DNA of 64,000 nt from Hymenobacter telluris (GTDB lineage Bacteria > Bacteroidota > Bacteroidia > Cytophagales > Hymenobacteraceae). The position numbers were made by a program, and so were the translations under genes. Location of the stretch: assembly GCF_017313265.1 (NCBI RefSeq), contig NZ_JAFLQZ010000001.1, positions 496,001-560,000 of the forward strand. The letters are read 5' to 3'. Numbering within the stretch: the first letter of the stretch is position 1; the number at the start of each line of letters is the position of its first letter. Positions 42,957-51,581 of this stretch are shown here, piece by piece. Under the pieces are notes generated by a model. That model saw only the letters and a list, made by a program, of their open reading frames with translations, was not told the DNA's origin and did no database searches.

Positions 42957-45552
42957 GCGTGGAACGGCCTTCAGGCGCTGGTTGGGGAGAAGCAGCCAGC
43001 TGCTTTTGCAGCATCTTGATGAAGTAGCCGCCCACGACCGAGCGGGCCTGGAAGCCGACCTGCCGCGCATCGGTGGTTTCGTGCCAGTCGCCGAGGGGCA
43101 CCCGGCTCGGGGTTTCGTTGGCATACAGCCAAAGGGGGTGTACCAACGCTTGAAAATCGGCGTCGCGCTCGGCCAGGGTGGCCGTCCACATAATCCAGTC
43201 CGATTTGGTGTAGGTTTTGCGGCTGTCCAGGGGCAGGCCGTAGCGCTGCTGCCGGGTGAGGTAATAAGCCAGCTCCTGCTGCGCAACGTTCCGGGGAAAT
43301 ATGTTCAGCTCCAGCAGCTTGTCCCAAACCAGGTTGTACTTCTGGCTCCACGAGCCCGGCGTTTTGTCGAAGGTCAGGGCATAGTGGTTGCCGTCCTGGG
43401 CCATATGCTGCCAGCGCTGGGCCAGGTTACGGGCCAGGGTGGTGTATTCGGTGGCCGTTTGCTGGTCGCCGAGCTGCTGGGCGAGCTGGCCGTAGCAGGC
43501 AATGCCCATAATGGCTTTCACCGAGAGGTTGGCGTTGCGGGCCAGGTGGCCGGCAAAGTCGTCGGTGCAGAGCTGGTTGGTCGGGTCGAAACCGTCGCGC
43601 TTGAGGAATTCCACCCACTTAGTGAGTGTGGGCCAATGCTGGCGGGCGAAATCGGGCTTGCCGTCCCGTTTCACCACAGCGGCCGTCAGAATCAGCATGT
43701 TGCCGGCTTCTTCCACCGGCATGTCTTCGCCGTACTTCTGGCCGTTGGCCAGGGGGTACACGCCCAGGTCGTGAGCGGGGAAATCCTTTTGCCAGCGGCC
43801 CGATTCGCTGTAGTCGAAAATGCCGCGCAGCAGCCCCTTGGCCAACTCGTTGTTGTAGAGCAAAAACAGCGGTGCCGACGGATACGTCACGTCCACGGTC
43901 CCGATGAAGCCGCCCGAGAAGTTCTCTTTCGAAAGCAGCAGCAGCTCACCTTTCGGCCCCGCCACGATGGCGTGCGCCGCCACGGCCTGGCGGTACGCCA
44001 GCTGGCAGAGGTCGGCGTACTCCCGGCCTCCTGCGGCTTGGGCATCGGCGTACAGTTTCTTATCGAAGGCCGCGCACTGCTGGCGCACGCGGGGGTAGTC
44101 GGCTTCGGCGGCTTGCAGGGCTTTGGCCATGGTCATGGCCGGGGCGCGGCGCCACCACGGGCGCAGGTTCTGGCCGAAGTACTGCACGGCGTAGGGCGCG
44201 TCGTAGGCCAGCAGCAGGTGCCGCTCGGTTGGCTGATTGACCGGACCTAACTCCAGTACTGCGGCCAGCGCGGTGTTTTGGGCCGGCGTGCCCGCCGCGG
44301 ACGGGGCAGCGCCGGCAGCGGGCAATGCGCCGGTTTCCGTGAAAGCGGTTTGCAGCACCTGCGGCGTACCGGCGCCAACCCGAGCCGAGCCCCTGGGCAC
44401 AGTCAGATACGCCTGTCCCCAGTCGATGCGCGCATTATCGCCGGCCTGGCCCAGCACTGCCTGCGTGGTGGTGCCCACGGCCTGCCAGGCCAGCGCCCCA
44501 GCTCCGCCGGCTTGCGTAGTCACGCGCTGATAGGGCGTGTTGGTAGCCAACGAGCTGCTGGCCGTCAGTTGCACCTGCACCTGATGGGGTTTGCCGTCGG
44601 TGCTCTGCGCCCGGAAAGTGAGGTAGCTGATGGGGCGGGCCAGGGTTTCCAAGTCGTTGAGCAGCAGCGGCGAGAGGAACTGCGCCGTCAATCGTACCGG
44701 ACCCGCCTCAAAGGCATAAGTGGTTTGAGTGGCCGTGAGCGTGATGCCGGTTTGGGAAGCAACCGGCAGCGGGGCCGGGGCCGGGGTGGCCTCGTAAAGG
44801 CCGGCATCGAGGTGGGCGCCGCCCTGGGGATTAGCACAGTGCATGGCCAGCAGGTTGTCGCCGGGGCGCAACGCGGCGCGGGCCGCGTCGGGTAAGGCAA
44901 ACCGCTGGTAGCTGCCGTTGGCGCCGGTTTGTTTCAGCAGGAGCACCCCGTTGAGGTACACTTCGGCATCGTCGTCGTGCAGCAGCAGCAACACCAGCTT
45001 ACTGGTGGGCAGTGGCCCGCTCAGCTTCACACTGCGGCGCACCCACACGTCGCGGCTGGTCCATTGCGTGCCGGCCTGGCTGGGGTTGTTGGTGAACGGG
45101 GCCAAGCCGGTCTGCCAGCTGGCTGCGGGCCCGAAAACAGGTTGCTCCCAGCCTGCGGCTGGTGCCCCGAAGGTGTAGCGGGCCGAATAAGGTGTTTCCG
45201 CCGCAACGGGAATAAGGGCCCGCAGCGGCGCGGCAGACTGCCCCAGCAATTGATACGACCGGCCATCAACGCGCACTACGCCTTCCAGCGGCTGCGCCTC
45301 ACCGGTCCAGTGCCGGGTAGGGCCGGCGCTGAGCGTATCCTGCAACGACCAGACGCTGAAGTAAGGGTCGTGGGTGATGAGTGGGTAGGCCGGCGGCCGT
45401 AGCGTCTGCGCCTGAGAGCTACTGATTCCCAGACTCATCCAGCCCAGGCTCAACGACAAGAGGAATCCCAACTGCTTCAGGCGGCGACGAGCGGTTGAGG
45501 AATTGCGGGCCAGGGGGGCCGGCGCGGCGTCAATGGTCGGGTGGTAGCTCAT
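42946..45552 (-). CDS. GtaA-like glutaminase-family protein (DUF4964/DUF5127/DUF4965/DUF1793), secreted
   Basis: 868 aa from the ATG at 45552 (MSYHPTIDAAPAPLARNS). The leader GFLLSLSLGWMSLGISSSQ is unusually far in, at residue ~30. Family landmarks are RPPAYPLITHDPYFSVWSL at the mature N-terminus, FSGGFIGTVDVTYPSAPLF, GYPLANGQKYGEDMPVEEAG-like (here VYPLANGQKYGEDMPVEEAG), KWVEFLKRDGFDPTNQLC and WIMWTATLAE. The fungal relative is glutaminase A, but many Bacteroidota members sit in polysaccharide loci and are probably glycan-active (alpha/alpha)6 enzymes. A jelly-roll insertion with EVYLNGVLLLKQTGANG occurs in the N-terminal half. Function in this locus is unknown. Confidence 0.8.
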   Translation of the reverse strand: MSYHPTIDAAPAPLARNSSTARRRLKQLGFLLSLSLGWMSLGISSSQAQTLRPPAYPLITHDPYFSVWSLQDTLSAGPTRHWTGEAQPLEGVVRVDGRSYQLLGQSAAPLRALIPVAAETPYSARYTFGAPAAGWEQPVFGPAASWQTGLAPFTNNPSQAGTQWTSRDVWVRRSVKLSGPLPTSKLVLLLLHDDDAEVYLNGVLLLKQTGANGSYQRFALPDAARAALRPGDNLLAMHCANPQGGAHLDAGLYEATPAPAPLPVASQTGITLTATQTTYAFEAGPVRLTAQFLSPLLLNDLETLARPISYLTFRAQSTDGKPHQVQVQLTASSSLATNTPYQRVTTQAGGAGALAWQAVGTTTQAVLGQAGDNARIDWGQAYLTVPRGSARVGAGTPQVLQTAFTETGALPAAGAAPSAAGTPAQNTALAAVLELGPVNQPTERHLLLAYDAPYAVQYFGQNLRPWWRRAPAMTMAKALQAAEADYPRVRQQCAAFDKKLYADAQAAGGREYADLCQLAYRQAVAAHAIVAGPKGELLLLSKENFSGGFIGTVDVTYPSAPLFLLYNNELAKGLLRGIFDYSESGRWQKDFPAHDLGVYPLANGQKYGEDMPVEEAGNMLILTAAVVKRDGKPDFARQHWPTLTKWVEFLKRDGFDPTNQLCTDDFAGHLARNANLSVKAIMGIACYGQLAQQLGDQQTATEYTTLARNLAQRWQHMAQDGNHYALTFDKTPGSWSQKYNLVWDKLLELNIFPRNVAQQELAYYLTRQQRYGLPLDSRKTYTKSDWIMWTATLAERDADFQALVHPLWLYANETPSRVPLGDWHETTDARQVGFQARSVVGGYFIKMLQKQLAASPQPAPEGRSTQPK

Positions 45553-45568
45553 TAAAAGTAGTGAAAGC

Positions 45569-45608
45569 AAGGCCGCCCGGCACAGCAGCAAACTTTGGGG
45601 CGGCCTTT
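45569..45608 (-). terminator. Hairpin between the FucP-like gene and the GtaA-like gene
   Basis: AAGGCCGCCC and GGGCGGCCTT arms separated by ~20 nt, in the gap after the FucP-like stop. No strong U-tract. Confidence 0.45.
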
Positions 45609-45699
45609 GGAGGGTAGCACGGAAGCTTCTGCGGCGGGCCAGTTTCCGCAGATGAGAGCAAGCCCCGGTTACTGGCGGAGCCGGTAAGGTGCTTGGTAG

Positions 45700-46959
45700 T
45701 TAGCGGGGCTGCACTTTGTAGTACTTGGCCCCGAACAATAGAATCACGGCGTAGCAGATAATGGGCAGGTAGTAGGCCGCCGCAATGTTGTGGTTGGCCA
45801 CCTGGCCCATAAGGTAGGGGAAAACCGCCGCGCCCACCACCCCCGTGATGATGAAAGAGGAGCCCTGCTGGGTGCGCGGCCCCAGGTCTTTAAGGCCCAG
45901 GCTGAAAACCGTCGGGAACATGATGCTGAAAAAGAAATTGAGCAGCAAAAGCGCCCCGAACGATACCGCCCCCCAGCCCTGGGCAATGATGAGGCAGAGC
46001 ACAATGTTGGCCGCCGCCGCAATGGCCAGCAGGCGGGCCGGCGCAATCACGCGCATCAGCGCCGTGCCGATAAAGCGGCCCACCATCATCAGCACCATGC
46101 TGAAGGCAAAGAAATACGCGGCCCGCTCGGCGCTCAAGCCCATTTTCTCGACCCCGTAGTTGATGAAGAAAGCCCAGGTGCCACCTTGGGCGGCGGCGTT
46201 GAAAAACTGCGCCGCCACGGCCCAGCGAAAGTGGCGCCGGCTGAAGAGCGAGGGCGTATCGGCAGCCAACGCTGGTAGCTCGCCGGGGGCTAGCTCGGCG
46301 GCGTGCGGGTCGGTAGGCAGGGGCGGCACCCGCACCAGCGCAAAGCCTACGGCCACTGCCAGAATAACGCTTCCAATAACGAAATACAGGGTTTTAACGG
46401 CCTGCAAGCCTTCCTGTGCGCCGCCCTGGCTGGCCCGCAGAATAAAGTAGCCGCCGATAAGCGGCCCGATAACGGCCCCCAACCCATTGAAGGATTGGGC
46501 AAAGTTGATGCGCTGGTCGCTGCTGCGCTGGTCGCCGAGGGCGGCAATGAACGGGTGCGCAACGGTTTCGAGGGTAGCTAACCCACAGGCTAGCACAAAT
46601 AGCGCCCCCCGGAAAAACAGGAAAGAGCCGGCATCAGCGGCCGGAATAAACAGAAACGCCCCCGCCGCGTACAGCGCCAGCCCCAGCAGCACCCCGCTTT
46701 TGTACCCGAACCGCTGCATGAACAGCCCCGCCGGAACCCCCATCAGCGCGTAGGCCCCGAAGATGGAAAACTGGACCAGGCCGGAGTCGGCTTTGCTTAC
46801 GTGCAGTACGCTCTGGAAGTGGCGGTTGAGCACGTCGCCCATCGTAATAGCCACTCCCCAAAGCAGAAACAGCAAGGCCACAAAGACGAACGTAAGTACA
46901 AAGCGCCGCTCGGTGAAAGCGGGCCGGGCAGCTGAGACAACAGGAGCAGTAGCGGGCAT
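45700..46959 (-). CDS. FucP-type sugar transporter (MFS), second copy
   Basis: 419 aa. The ATG at 46959 (MPATAPVVSAARPAFTERRF) is chosen; a longer open frame upstream encodes nothing recognisable. FucP/GluP branch: LLFLLWGVAITMGDVLNRHF, GFLMQRFGY-like (here GLFMQRFGYKSG), LATLETVAHPFIAALG and SFNGLGAVIGPLIGG. Inner-membrane proton symport of a hexose, likely mannose here by context. It is distinct from the FucP in the rhamnose block. The gene lies between the two GH76 genes on the same strand. Confidence 0.88.
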   Translation of the reverse strand: MPATAPVVSAARPAFTERRFVLTFVFVALLFLLWGVAITMGDVLNRHFQSVLHVSKADSGLVQFSIFGAYALMGVPAGLFMQRFGYKSGVLLGLALYAAGAFLFIPAADAGSFLFFRGALFVLACGLATLETVAHPFIAALGDQRSSDQRINFAQSFNGLGAVIGPLIGGYFILRASQGGAQEGLQAVKTLYFVIGSVILAVAVGFALVRVPPLPTDPHAAELAPGELPALAADTPSLFSRRHFRWAVAAQFFNAAAQGGTWAFFINYGVEKMGLSAERAAYFFAFSMVLMMVGRFIGTALMRVIAPARLLAIAAAANIVLCLIIAQGWGAVSFGALLLLNFFFSIMFPTVFSLGLKDLGPRTQQGSSFIITGVVGAAVFPYLMGQVANHNIAAAYYLPIICYAVILLFGAKYYKVQPR

Positions 46960-47409
46960 GCGAGAAAGTAGCGAGAAAGAAATAAATGCCGGTTTGTCAG
47001 TCAGTTGACGTGAAATTGTCAAGGGCAAGCAGCCACCGAACAGCCTGGGTTGGGCGCGCGAATACTCTGGCGGAAGCGGTACTGATTCCGCATCATCGAC
47101 ACGCCGTCTTCGTCCTGCATCCGGCACAATGCCACTCGGCGTCTTGCACAGGCTGGTGCGGGCATAGGCCATCGGTTTCAGGCCCATAGCCCGGTAGTCT
47201 GCGGGGGGCTGTAAGAAGGCCGCAGCTCGTTGGTGGCCCCAGTAAAGAGTTGCTCGGCACTCAGCCACCGAAGGGGGCTGAGGTACAGTATCGGCAGGGA
47301 ATGGTACCCCGGCCCCGGAGCCGGGGCACCACAAGCGGACTATTCCCACAAAGTCCGCTTCCCACCTCCAGGCCGGGCGGGGCCTGAAGAGTTGTATGGA
47401 GCAACGTGT
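46960..47409. other. Intergenic region, no gene seen
   Basis: 450 bp. The minus-strand frame stays open but shows no recognisable protein. It contains a GC-rich hairpin (GTACCCCGGCCCC then GGAGCCGGGGCACC near 47304) that may end the GH76 transcript. Confidence 0.5.
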
Positions 47410-48570
47410 TTACAGCAGGTTGCGCACTTGCAGAGAAGCCAGCACTTCCAGCAGCATCACGCCGCTCATCTGGGTCGACGATTCCACCGGGCCCTGGGGC
47501 AGGCTGGTCCAGTTGGTATTGAAGAGGCCCGGTGGGCGGCGGGCACCGCGCTTCCAAGCCGCTTCGCCGTTGAATTTCAGAAAGTTGATGTAGCTCGTGC
47601 GGTTGGTAGCACTCACGTTGGGCTCCACGGCCAGCAGGCCCAGGTAGCGCACCAGAATGCCCTTGAATAGGCCGCCGTCGCCAGCATTCTCGTTTTTAAG
47701 TATGCCGCCGGGTGCCATGTCCGCGTCGCCGAGCACAAAGTTGGCCGTGCGGGTGGCGTCAGTCAGGTACTCCTGCCGATTCGTGGCTTGGTACAGCGCC
47801 AGACCCGCGCCGATGTACACGCCCTGGCAATACGTGAAGCGCCAGTTTCTATCTACCTGCCCGTCGCCGGTGCGGTTGATGCCGTCCCACACCAGACCGG
47901 TGTTCGGGTCCACTAGCGTTGCTTTCTGCCAGCGGTAGATCTTCTCGGCCCAAAGCAAATCATCGGGGTTGCGGTCAAGCAGGTACAGGCGGGCCGCCAG
48001 GATGGCGGCCGGGGCATTAGCAGGCGTGTTTTTGTAGTCGCGCTGGGTTTTCTTCCAGGCAATACCGCCTCCCTGCTGCTCGTTCCACCCGGTCTTGATG
48101 TCGGTCCAGAGCAGCGTGGCGGTGGCTTTGTAGGCCGGGTCGCGGGTCAGCTCGAAAGCGCGCAAGCACGCCAGCGCCTGCCACTCCATATCATCGTAGT
48201 ACTCGTTCAGGTAGGTGTTGCCATTCTGGGCTTTGGCCCCTACTTGCAGCTGATTCGCCTGTTGCAGGTAGTCGGCATGATTGGTGCGCTTGTAGCCGTC
48301 GAGCAGCACATCGAGGCCGTGCGCCTGCCACCAGTAATTGAAGCTATTATCGCCGGCGTTGTTCTTGCTGTAGTACTGGCTAGCGGTGAAGAAGCCCTGC
48401 CGTAGCGCCGCCTGCGCCGAGTCGGCTCGGGCGGCCCAGTTGGCGGGGGCAGCCACCACCGGCGGCGTAGGGGGCTTGGTAATAGCATCGTCTACCGGCT
48501 CTTTGCAGGAGCACAGCAGCAGCAGGCTCAGCAGCGCACCCATGCTGTGGGAGATTTTCGAGTGAATCAT
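47410..48570 (-). CDS. GH76 alpha-1,6-mannanase lipoprotein (paralogue 2)
   Basis: 386 aa from the second in-frame Met (MIHSKISHSMGALLSLLLLC). Lipobox LCSC, Cys22 in this numbering. The barrel carries FNYWWQAHGLDVLLDGYKR and the catalytic DD in NEYYDDMEWQALA. It is colinear with paralogue 1 (same TQMSGVM C-terminal motif), with several substitutions near the active site, for example MEW for MAW, which may change linkage or branch preference. It is directly downstream of SusE, as usual for surface enzymes of a polysaccharide locus. Confidence 0.9.
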   Translation of the reverse strand: MIHSKISHSMGALLSLLLLCSCKEPVDDAITKPPTPPVVAAPANWAARADSAQAALRQGFFTASQYYSKNNAGDNSFNYWWQAHGLDVLLDGYKRTNHADYLQQANQLQVGAKAQNGNTYLNEYYDDMEWQALACLRAFELTRDPAYKATATLLWTDIKTGWNEQQGGGIAWKKTQRDYKNTPANAPAAILAARLYLLDRNPDDLLWAEKIYRWQKATLVDPNTGLVWDGINRTGDGQVDRNWRFTYCQGVYIGAGLALYQATNRQEYLTDATRTANFVLGDADMAPGGILKNENAGDGGLFKGILVRYLGLLAVEPNVSATNRTSYINFLKFNGEAAWKRGARRPPGLFNTNWTSLPQGPVESSTQMSGVMLLEVLASLQVRNLL

Positions 48571-48646
48571 GATGGAAACCAAATAGTGCCGCAAAGGGCT
48601 AATGGTGGCTTAGTAGTTGCTTTTTTCAGTTGGCTGGATGAACGCC

Positions 48647-48742
48647 GGAACTCCCTTTCACAACGAGCGCCGCCAGTTTCAGGCAGTAGCGTCTGCTACT
48701 AGCGCCGTGGCCCCGGCTGTGCTCGTCGCGAAAAGGAGTTCC
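48647..48742. repeat. Long intergenic palindrome (GGAACTCC arms)
   Basis: GGAACTCCCTTTCA and CGAGC at the left; GCTCG and AAAAGGAGTTCC at the right, with a ~55-nt centre. The flank TTCCGTGCTAC recurs reversed at 45613 (GTAGCACGGAA), so a related half-copy is present there. Confidence 0.65.
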
Positions 48743-48752
48743 GTGCTACACC

Positions 48753-49895
48753 TTAGATTATTCTTACCTGGTGTGTGTACGGGGCTTCGGGCTGAAGCAG
48801 AACCGTGATGTCCACGTTTCGCCGGTCGGCATCCGACTGAAACTTGAAGGTATTGTCGTAGCGGTTGTCGGTGGTGGGTACCAGGTAGAAGTAAGCCGGC
48901 GGGCTGCTGGAGGTGGGGCGCTGGTTGTCCACGTTCACGCTGCCCATGTAGCGCCTGCTGGTTACGCCCGCCATATTCTTCTCCGTTAGCTGAAACTTGT
49001 AGCGCTCATCGCGGCCCCAGCTTTCCTGGAAGAACTCAATTGGCGTGTTCTGTATTTTCCAAACGCCACGGCCGATGTAGGGCAGCGTCACTTTTACGCT
49101 GTTTTCGGCTGCCACCCACAGCCCAACCGACACCACTTCACTCAGCGTAGCCGAGGAATTGTTGAAGTCGAGCTGAATGCGGTACACTGTGGGCGTGGCG
49201 GCCGGACTGGTGGCCTGCGCCCCTTCGCGCAGGTTGGCGCCGTCGATGTAGTAGGCCGTGGGCGTACCGGTGGTCTGGTCAATCAGCTTCACCTCGCCGG
49301 GGCTGAGGCGGGTATACAACTCGAATATGCCCGCCGAGATGCGCTTAAAGGGTATTGCTCTGCTCATGTCGGTGCCCGCTTCCGTGCCCGAGCCGGTGAT
49401 GAACAGGTTGCCTGGGATGGTGGAGAAGCCGGCTGGCCGCTCCACTTCCAGGGTGCGCACGGCCGTTGCGGGCAGTACGTTGGTGCCTTTAGACGCATTC
49501 ACGGTCCACTTCAGCTTGCCCCGGCTCTGCGGCACGATGCCGGCCAGGTTGGCAATGCGGTTAAGGTCGCCGTGGGTTAGCACCAGCTTGGTTTCCTGGC
49601 CATTGGTGCCCGAAACGCTGGTGTAGATTGGGGCGGAGAAGTCGCCGCTTTCCTTATCGAACACCACTTCGTAGAGCACCAGCGTGCCGTCGGCCGCGCG
49701 GGCCTGGCTCCACTCAAACGTAATAGCGGCGTTGGAGGCGGGGTCGAGCCGAACGAAGGCGTTGTCGTTGGGCGAGATGTAATTTGATACTGGCGTGATG
49801 GTGCCGTCCAGGGCGTCATCGTCATTCTCGCAGCCAGAAAGCAAAGTGCCAACCAGTATACACAAGAACAGCAAGGGGTGGAATAGCTTTTTCAT
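48753..49895 (-). CDS. SusE-like outer-membrane glycan-binding lipoprotein
   Basis: 380 aa from the ATG at 49895 (MKKLFHPLLFLCILVGTLLS). Lipobox LLSGC, Cys22. An N-terminal SusE Ig-like domain (ISPNDNAFVRLDPASNAAIT, FEWSQARAADGTLVLYEVVF) is followed by two beta-sandwich modules with aromatic strands (YFYLVPTTDNRYDNTFKF). It binds starch- or mannan-type glycan on the cell surface and feeds the SusCD porter. It follows SusD on the same strand, 49 nt apart. Confidence 0.85.
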   Translation of the reverse strand: MKKLFHPLLFLCILVGTLLSGCENDDDALDGTITPVSNYISPNDNAFVRLDPASNAAITFEWSQARAADGTLVLYEVVFDKESGDFSAPIYTSVSGTNGQETKLVLTHGDLNRIANLAGIVPQSRGKLKWTVNASKGTNVLPATAVRTLEVERPAGFSTIPGNLFITGSGTEAGTDMSRAIPFKRISAGIFELYTRLSPGEVKLIDQTTGTPTAYYIDGANLREGAQATSPAATPTVYRIQLDFNNSSATLSEVVSVGLWVAAENSVKVTLPYIGRGVWKIQNTPIEFFQESWGRDERYKFQLTEKNMAGVTSRRYMGSVNVDNQRPTSSSPPAYFYLVPTTDNRYDNTFKFQSDADRRNVDITVLLQPEAPYTHQVRII

Positions 49896-49944
49896 TGGGA
49901 AAGAAGCGGACAAGTAAAGAGATGGGAAAAGAATCAGGGCCAGC

Positions 49945-51555
49945 CTACCAGCCCGGATTTTGACTGAGGTTGGCGTTGATGTCACGCTCGCGCTGGGGTA
50001 TCGGCCAGAGGTAGTGCCGGGCCGGGTCGAAGGTGCGCTGGTCTACACGCAGGTAGCCGTTGTCCACGCTTGGGTCCCCGGCCTTGATGCCGTGCGCAAA
50101 GCCGTTGAGCACGGTTTCGGCGGTGCGCCAGCGGCGGATATCGAAGATGTGCAACCCTTCCATGGCCAGCTCAGTACGCCGCTCACGCCGCACAATGGTG
50201 CGCAGGCTCGTCTGGCTGCCGCCCGGAAACGTCAGCGCCGCGGTGTTGGTGAAGCCGGCCCGGCGCCGCAGCGCCCCGATGGTGCGGTCCCATTCTGCCG
50301 TCGTAAGCTGGTTCAACTCGGTTTTGGCTTCGGCGTGCATGAGCAGCACGTCGGCGTAGCGAATCAAAATCAGGTTCAGGCCGGAGTTGAGGTTGGCATC
50401 GGCAGTGGGGTCGAAGTACTTGGCCGAGTAATAGCCGGTTGGGCTGGCATCGGAGCGGGTCACGGAGTTGTCGCCGGTGCCGGGCAGCGTGCGAATGGTG
50501 AAGGTGGAGCCATCGGGCCGCCGCCACGCGTAGCCATCGTACACGATGGTCGCCGCGAAGCGGGGGTCGCGGCCGGTGTAGGGGGTGGCTTCGCTGTAGC
50601 CGGAGCCCGCCTCCGTAATGGCCTGGCCATTTGTTGTCACGTAGCTGTTCACCAGCTCCTGCGTGGGCGCTATGGCGGTGATGAGCTTGCCCTCCGTGCG
50701 CGGAATAAACAGGCGCTGCTCGGAGTGCGTGCGGGTCGGAACCAGGTATTGCAAGTCCAGCATCACCTCGCTATTGCCCTCGTTGCTGGGTGAAAACACG
50801 CCCGCGTAGCTGGGAAACAGGCTATACGTGCCCACCGTGCCGCCCATAATCTGCTCGGTTACGGCTGCCACATCGGTCCAGCGCCCCTCGTAAAGGAGCA
50901 CCCGGGCCTTCAGGGCCAGGGCCGCGCCCTTGGTGAAGCGCCCCCGGTCGGCGGCGTCGTAAGCGGTGTTGACGGGCAGCGCGGCCGCGGCTTCGTCCAG
51001 CTCTTGCAGCACGAAATCCAGCACCTGGGCCCGGGGCGTGCGCCCAATCTGCTGCGACTCATTGACCCCGATTTCAGTGGTTACCAGCGGCACGTCGCCG
51101 TACCAGGTCAAAAGCTGGAAGTAGTGGAAAGCGCGCAGGGCGCGGGCCTCGCCAATGTAGCGCGCCTTGAGGGCGGCGTCGAGGCTGCTGATCTTGTCGA
51201 TGTTGGCCAGCAACACGTTGGACTTGCGGATACCGGTGTAGTGGTATCCCCACTCGTTGGTGACGCGCTGCTGGTTGGTGCCGTAGGCGCCCTGGGCAAT
51301 GTTGCGCGAATTTGAGCCGTTCACGTCACTGACGTTGAAGGCGTTATCAGACAGCACTTCGTTGAAGAAGAAGTACTCGCTGTTGTAGAGGTTCTCGTAG
51401 GCGGTGGCCAGCACGTTGGTGGCGTCGGCCGGCTGGGTCCAGAACGAGGCGTCGGTGGGCCGGTCGGTGGGGGCTATGTCCAGCTCCTGGCAGGCCGACA
51501 GGCCGAAGCCCAACCCTAAGCCCAGCCACAGCGAGTAGCGAAATACACGGTTCAT
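49945..51555 (-). CDS. SusD/RagB-family outer-membrane lipoprotein
   Basis: 536 aa. Lipobox LSAC, Cys22. Typical opening CQELDIAPTDRPTDASFWTQ and the TPR-rich SusD fold (LKARYIGEARALRAFHYFQL, LLMHAEAKTELNQL). The C-terminal motif HYLWPIPQRERDINANLSQN is the RagB/SusD end. It forms the lid of the SusC transporter and binds glycan at the cell surface. It starts 26 nt after the SusC stop. Confidence 0.93.
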   Translation of the reverse strand: MNRVFRYSLWLGLGLGFGLSACQELDIAPTDRPTDASFWTQPADATNVLATAYENLYNSEYFFFNEVLSDNAFNVSDVNGSNSRNIAQGAYGTNQQRVTNEWGYHYTGIRKSNVLLANIDKISSLDAALKARYIGEARALRAFHYFQLLTWYGDVPLVTTEIGVNESQQIGRTPRAQVLDFVLQELDEAAAALPVNTAYDAADRGRFTKGAALALKARVLLYEGRWTDVAAVTEQIMGGTVGTYSLFPSYAGVFSPSNEGNSEVMLDLQYLVPTRTHSEQRLFIPRTEGKLITAIAPTQELVNSYVTTNGQAITEAGSGYSEATPYTGRDPRFAATIVYDGYAWRRPDGSTFTIRTLPGTGDNSVTRSDASPTGYYSAKYFDPTADANLNSGLNLILIRYADVLLMHAEAKTELNQLTTAEWDRTIGALRRRAGFTNTAALTFPGGSQTSLRTIVRRERRTELAMEGLHIFDIRRWRTAETVLNGFAHGIKAGDPSVDNGYLRVDQRTFDPARHYLWPIPQRERDINANLSQNPGW

Positions 51556-51581
51556 ATCGGAAGGGGGGGGAGGATGGAGAG

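Noticed and set aside
42910..44250. A 446-codon plus-strand frame opposite the GtaA-like gene
   Set aside because: Antisense to a gene with clear family landmarks. No recognisable domain and composition typical of reversed GC-rich coding sequence.
46960..47349. N-terminal extension of the second FucP-like transporter
   Set aside because: The 130 extra codons show no membrane helix or family similarity; the Met at 46959 aligns with the usual start.
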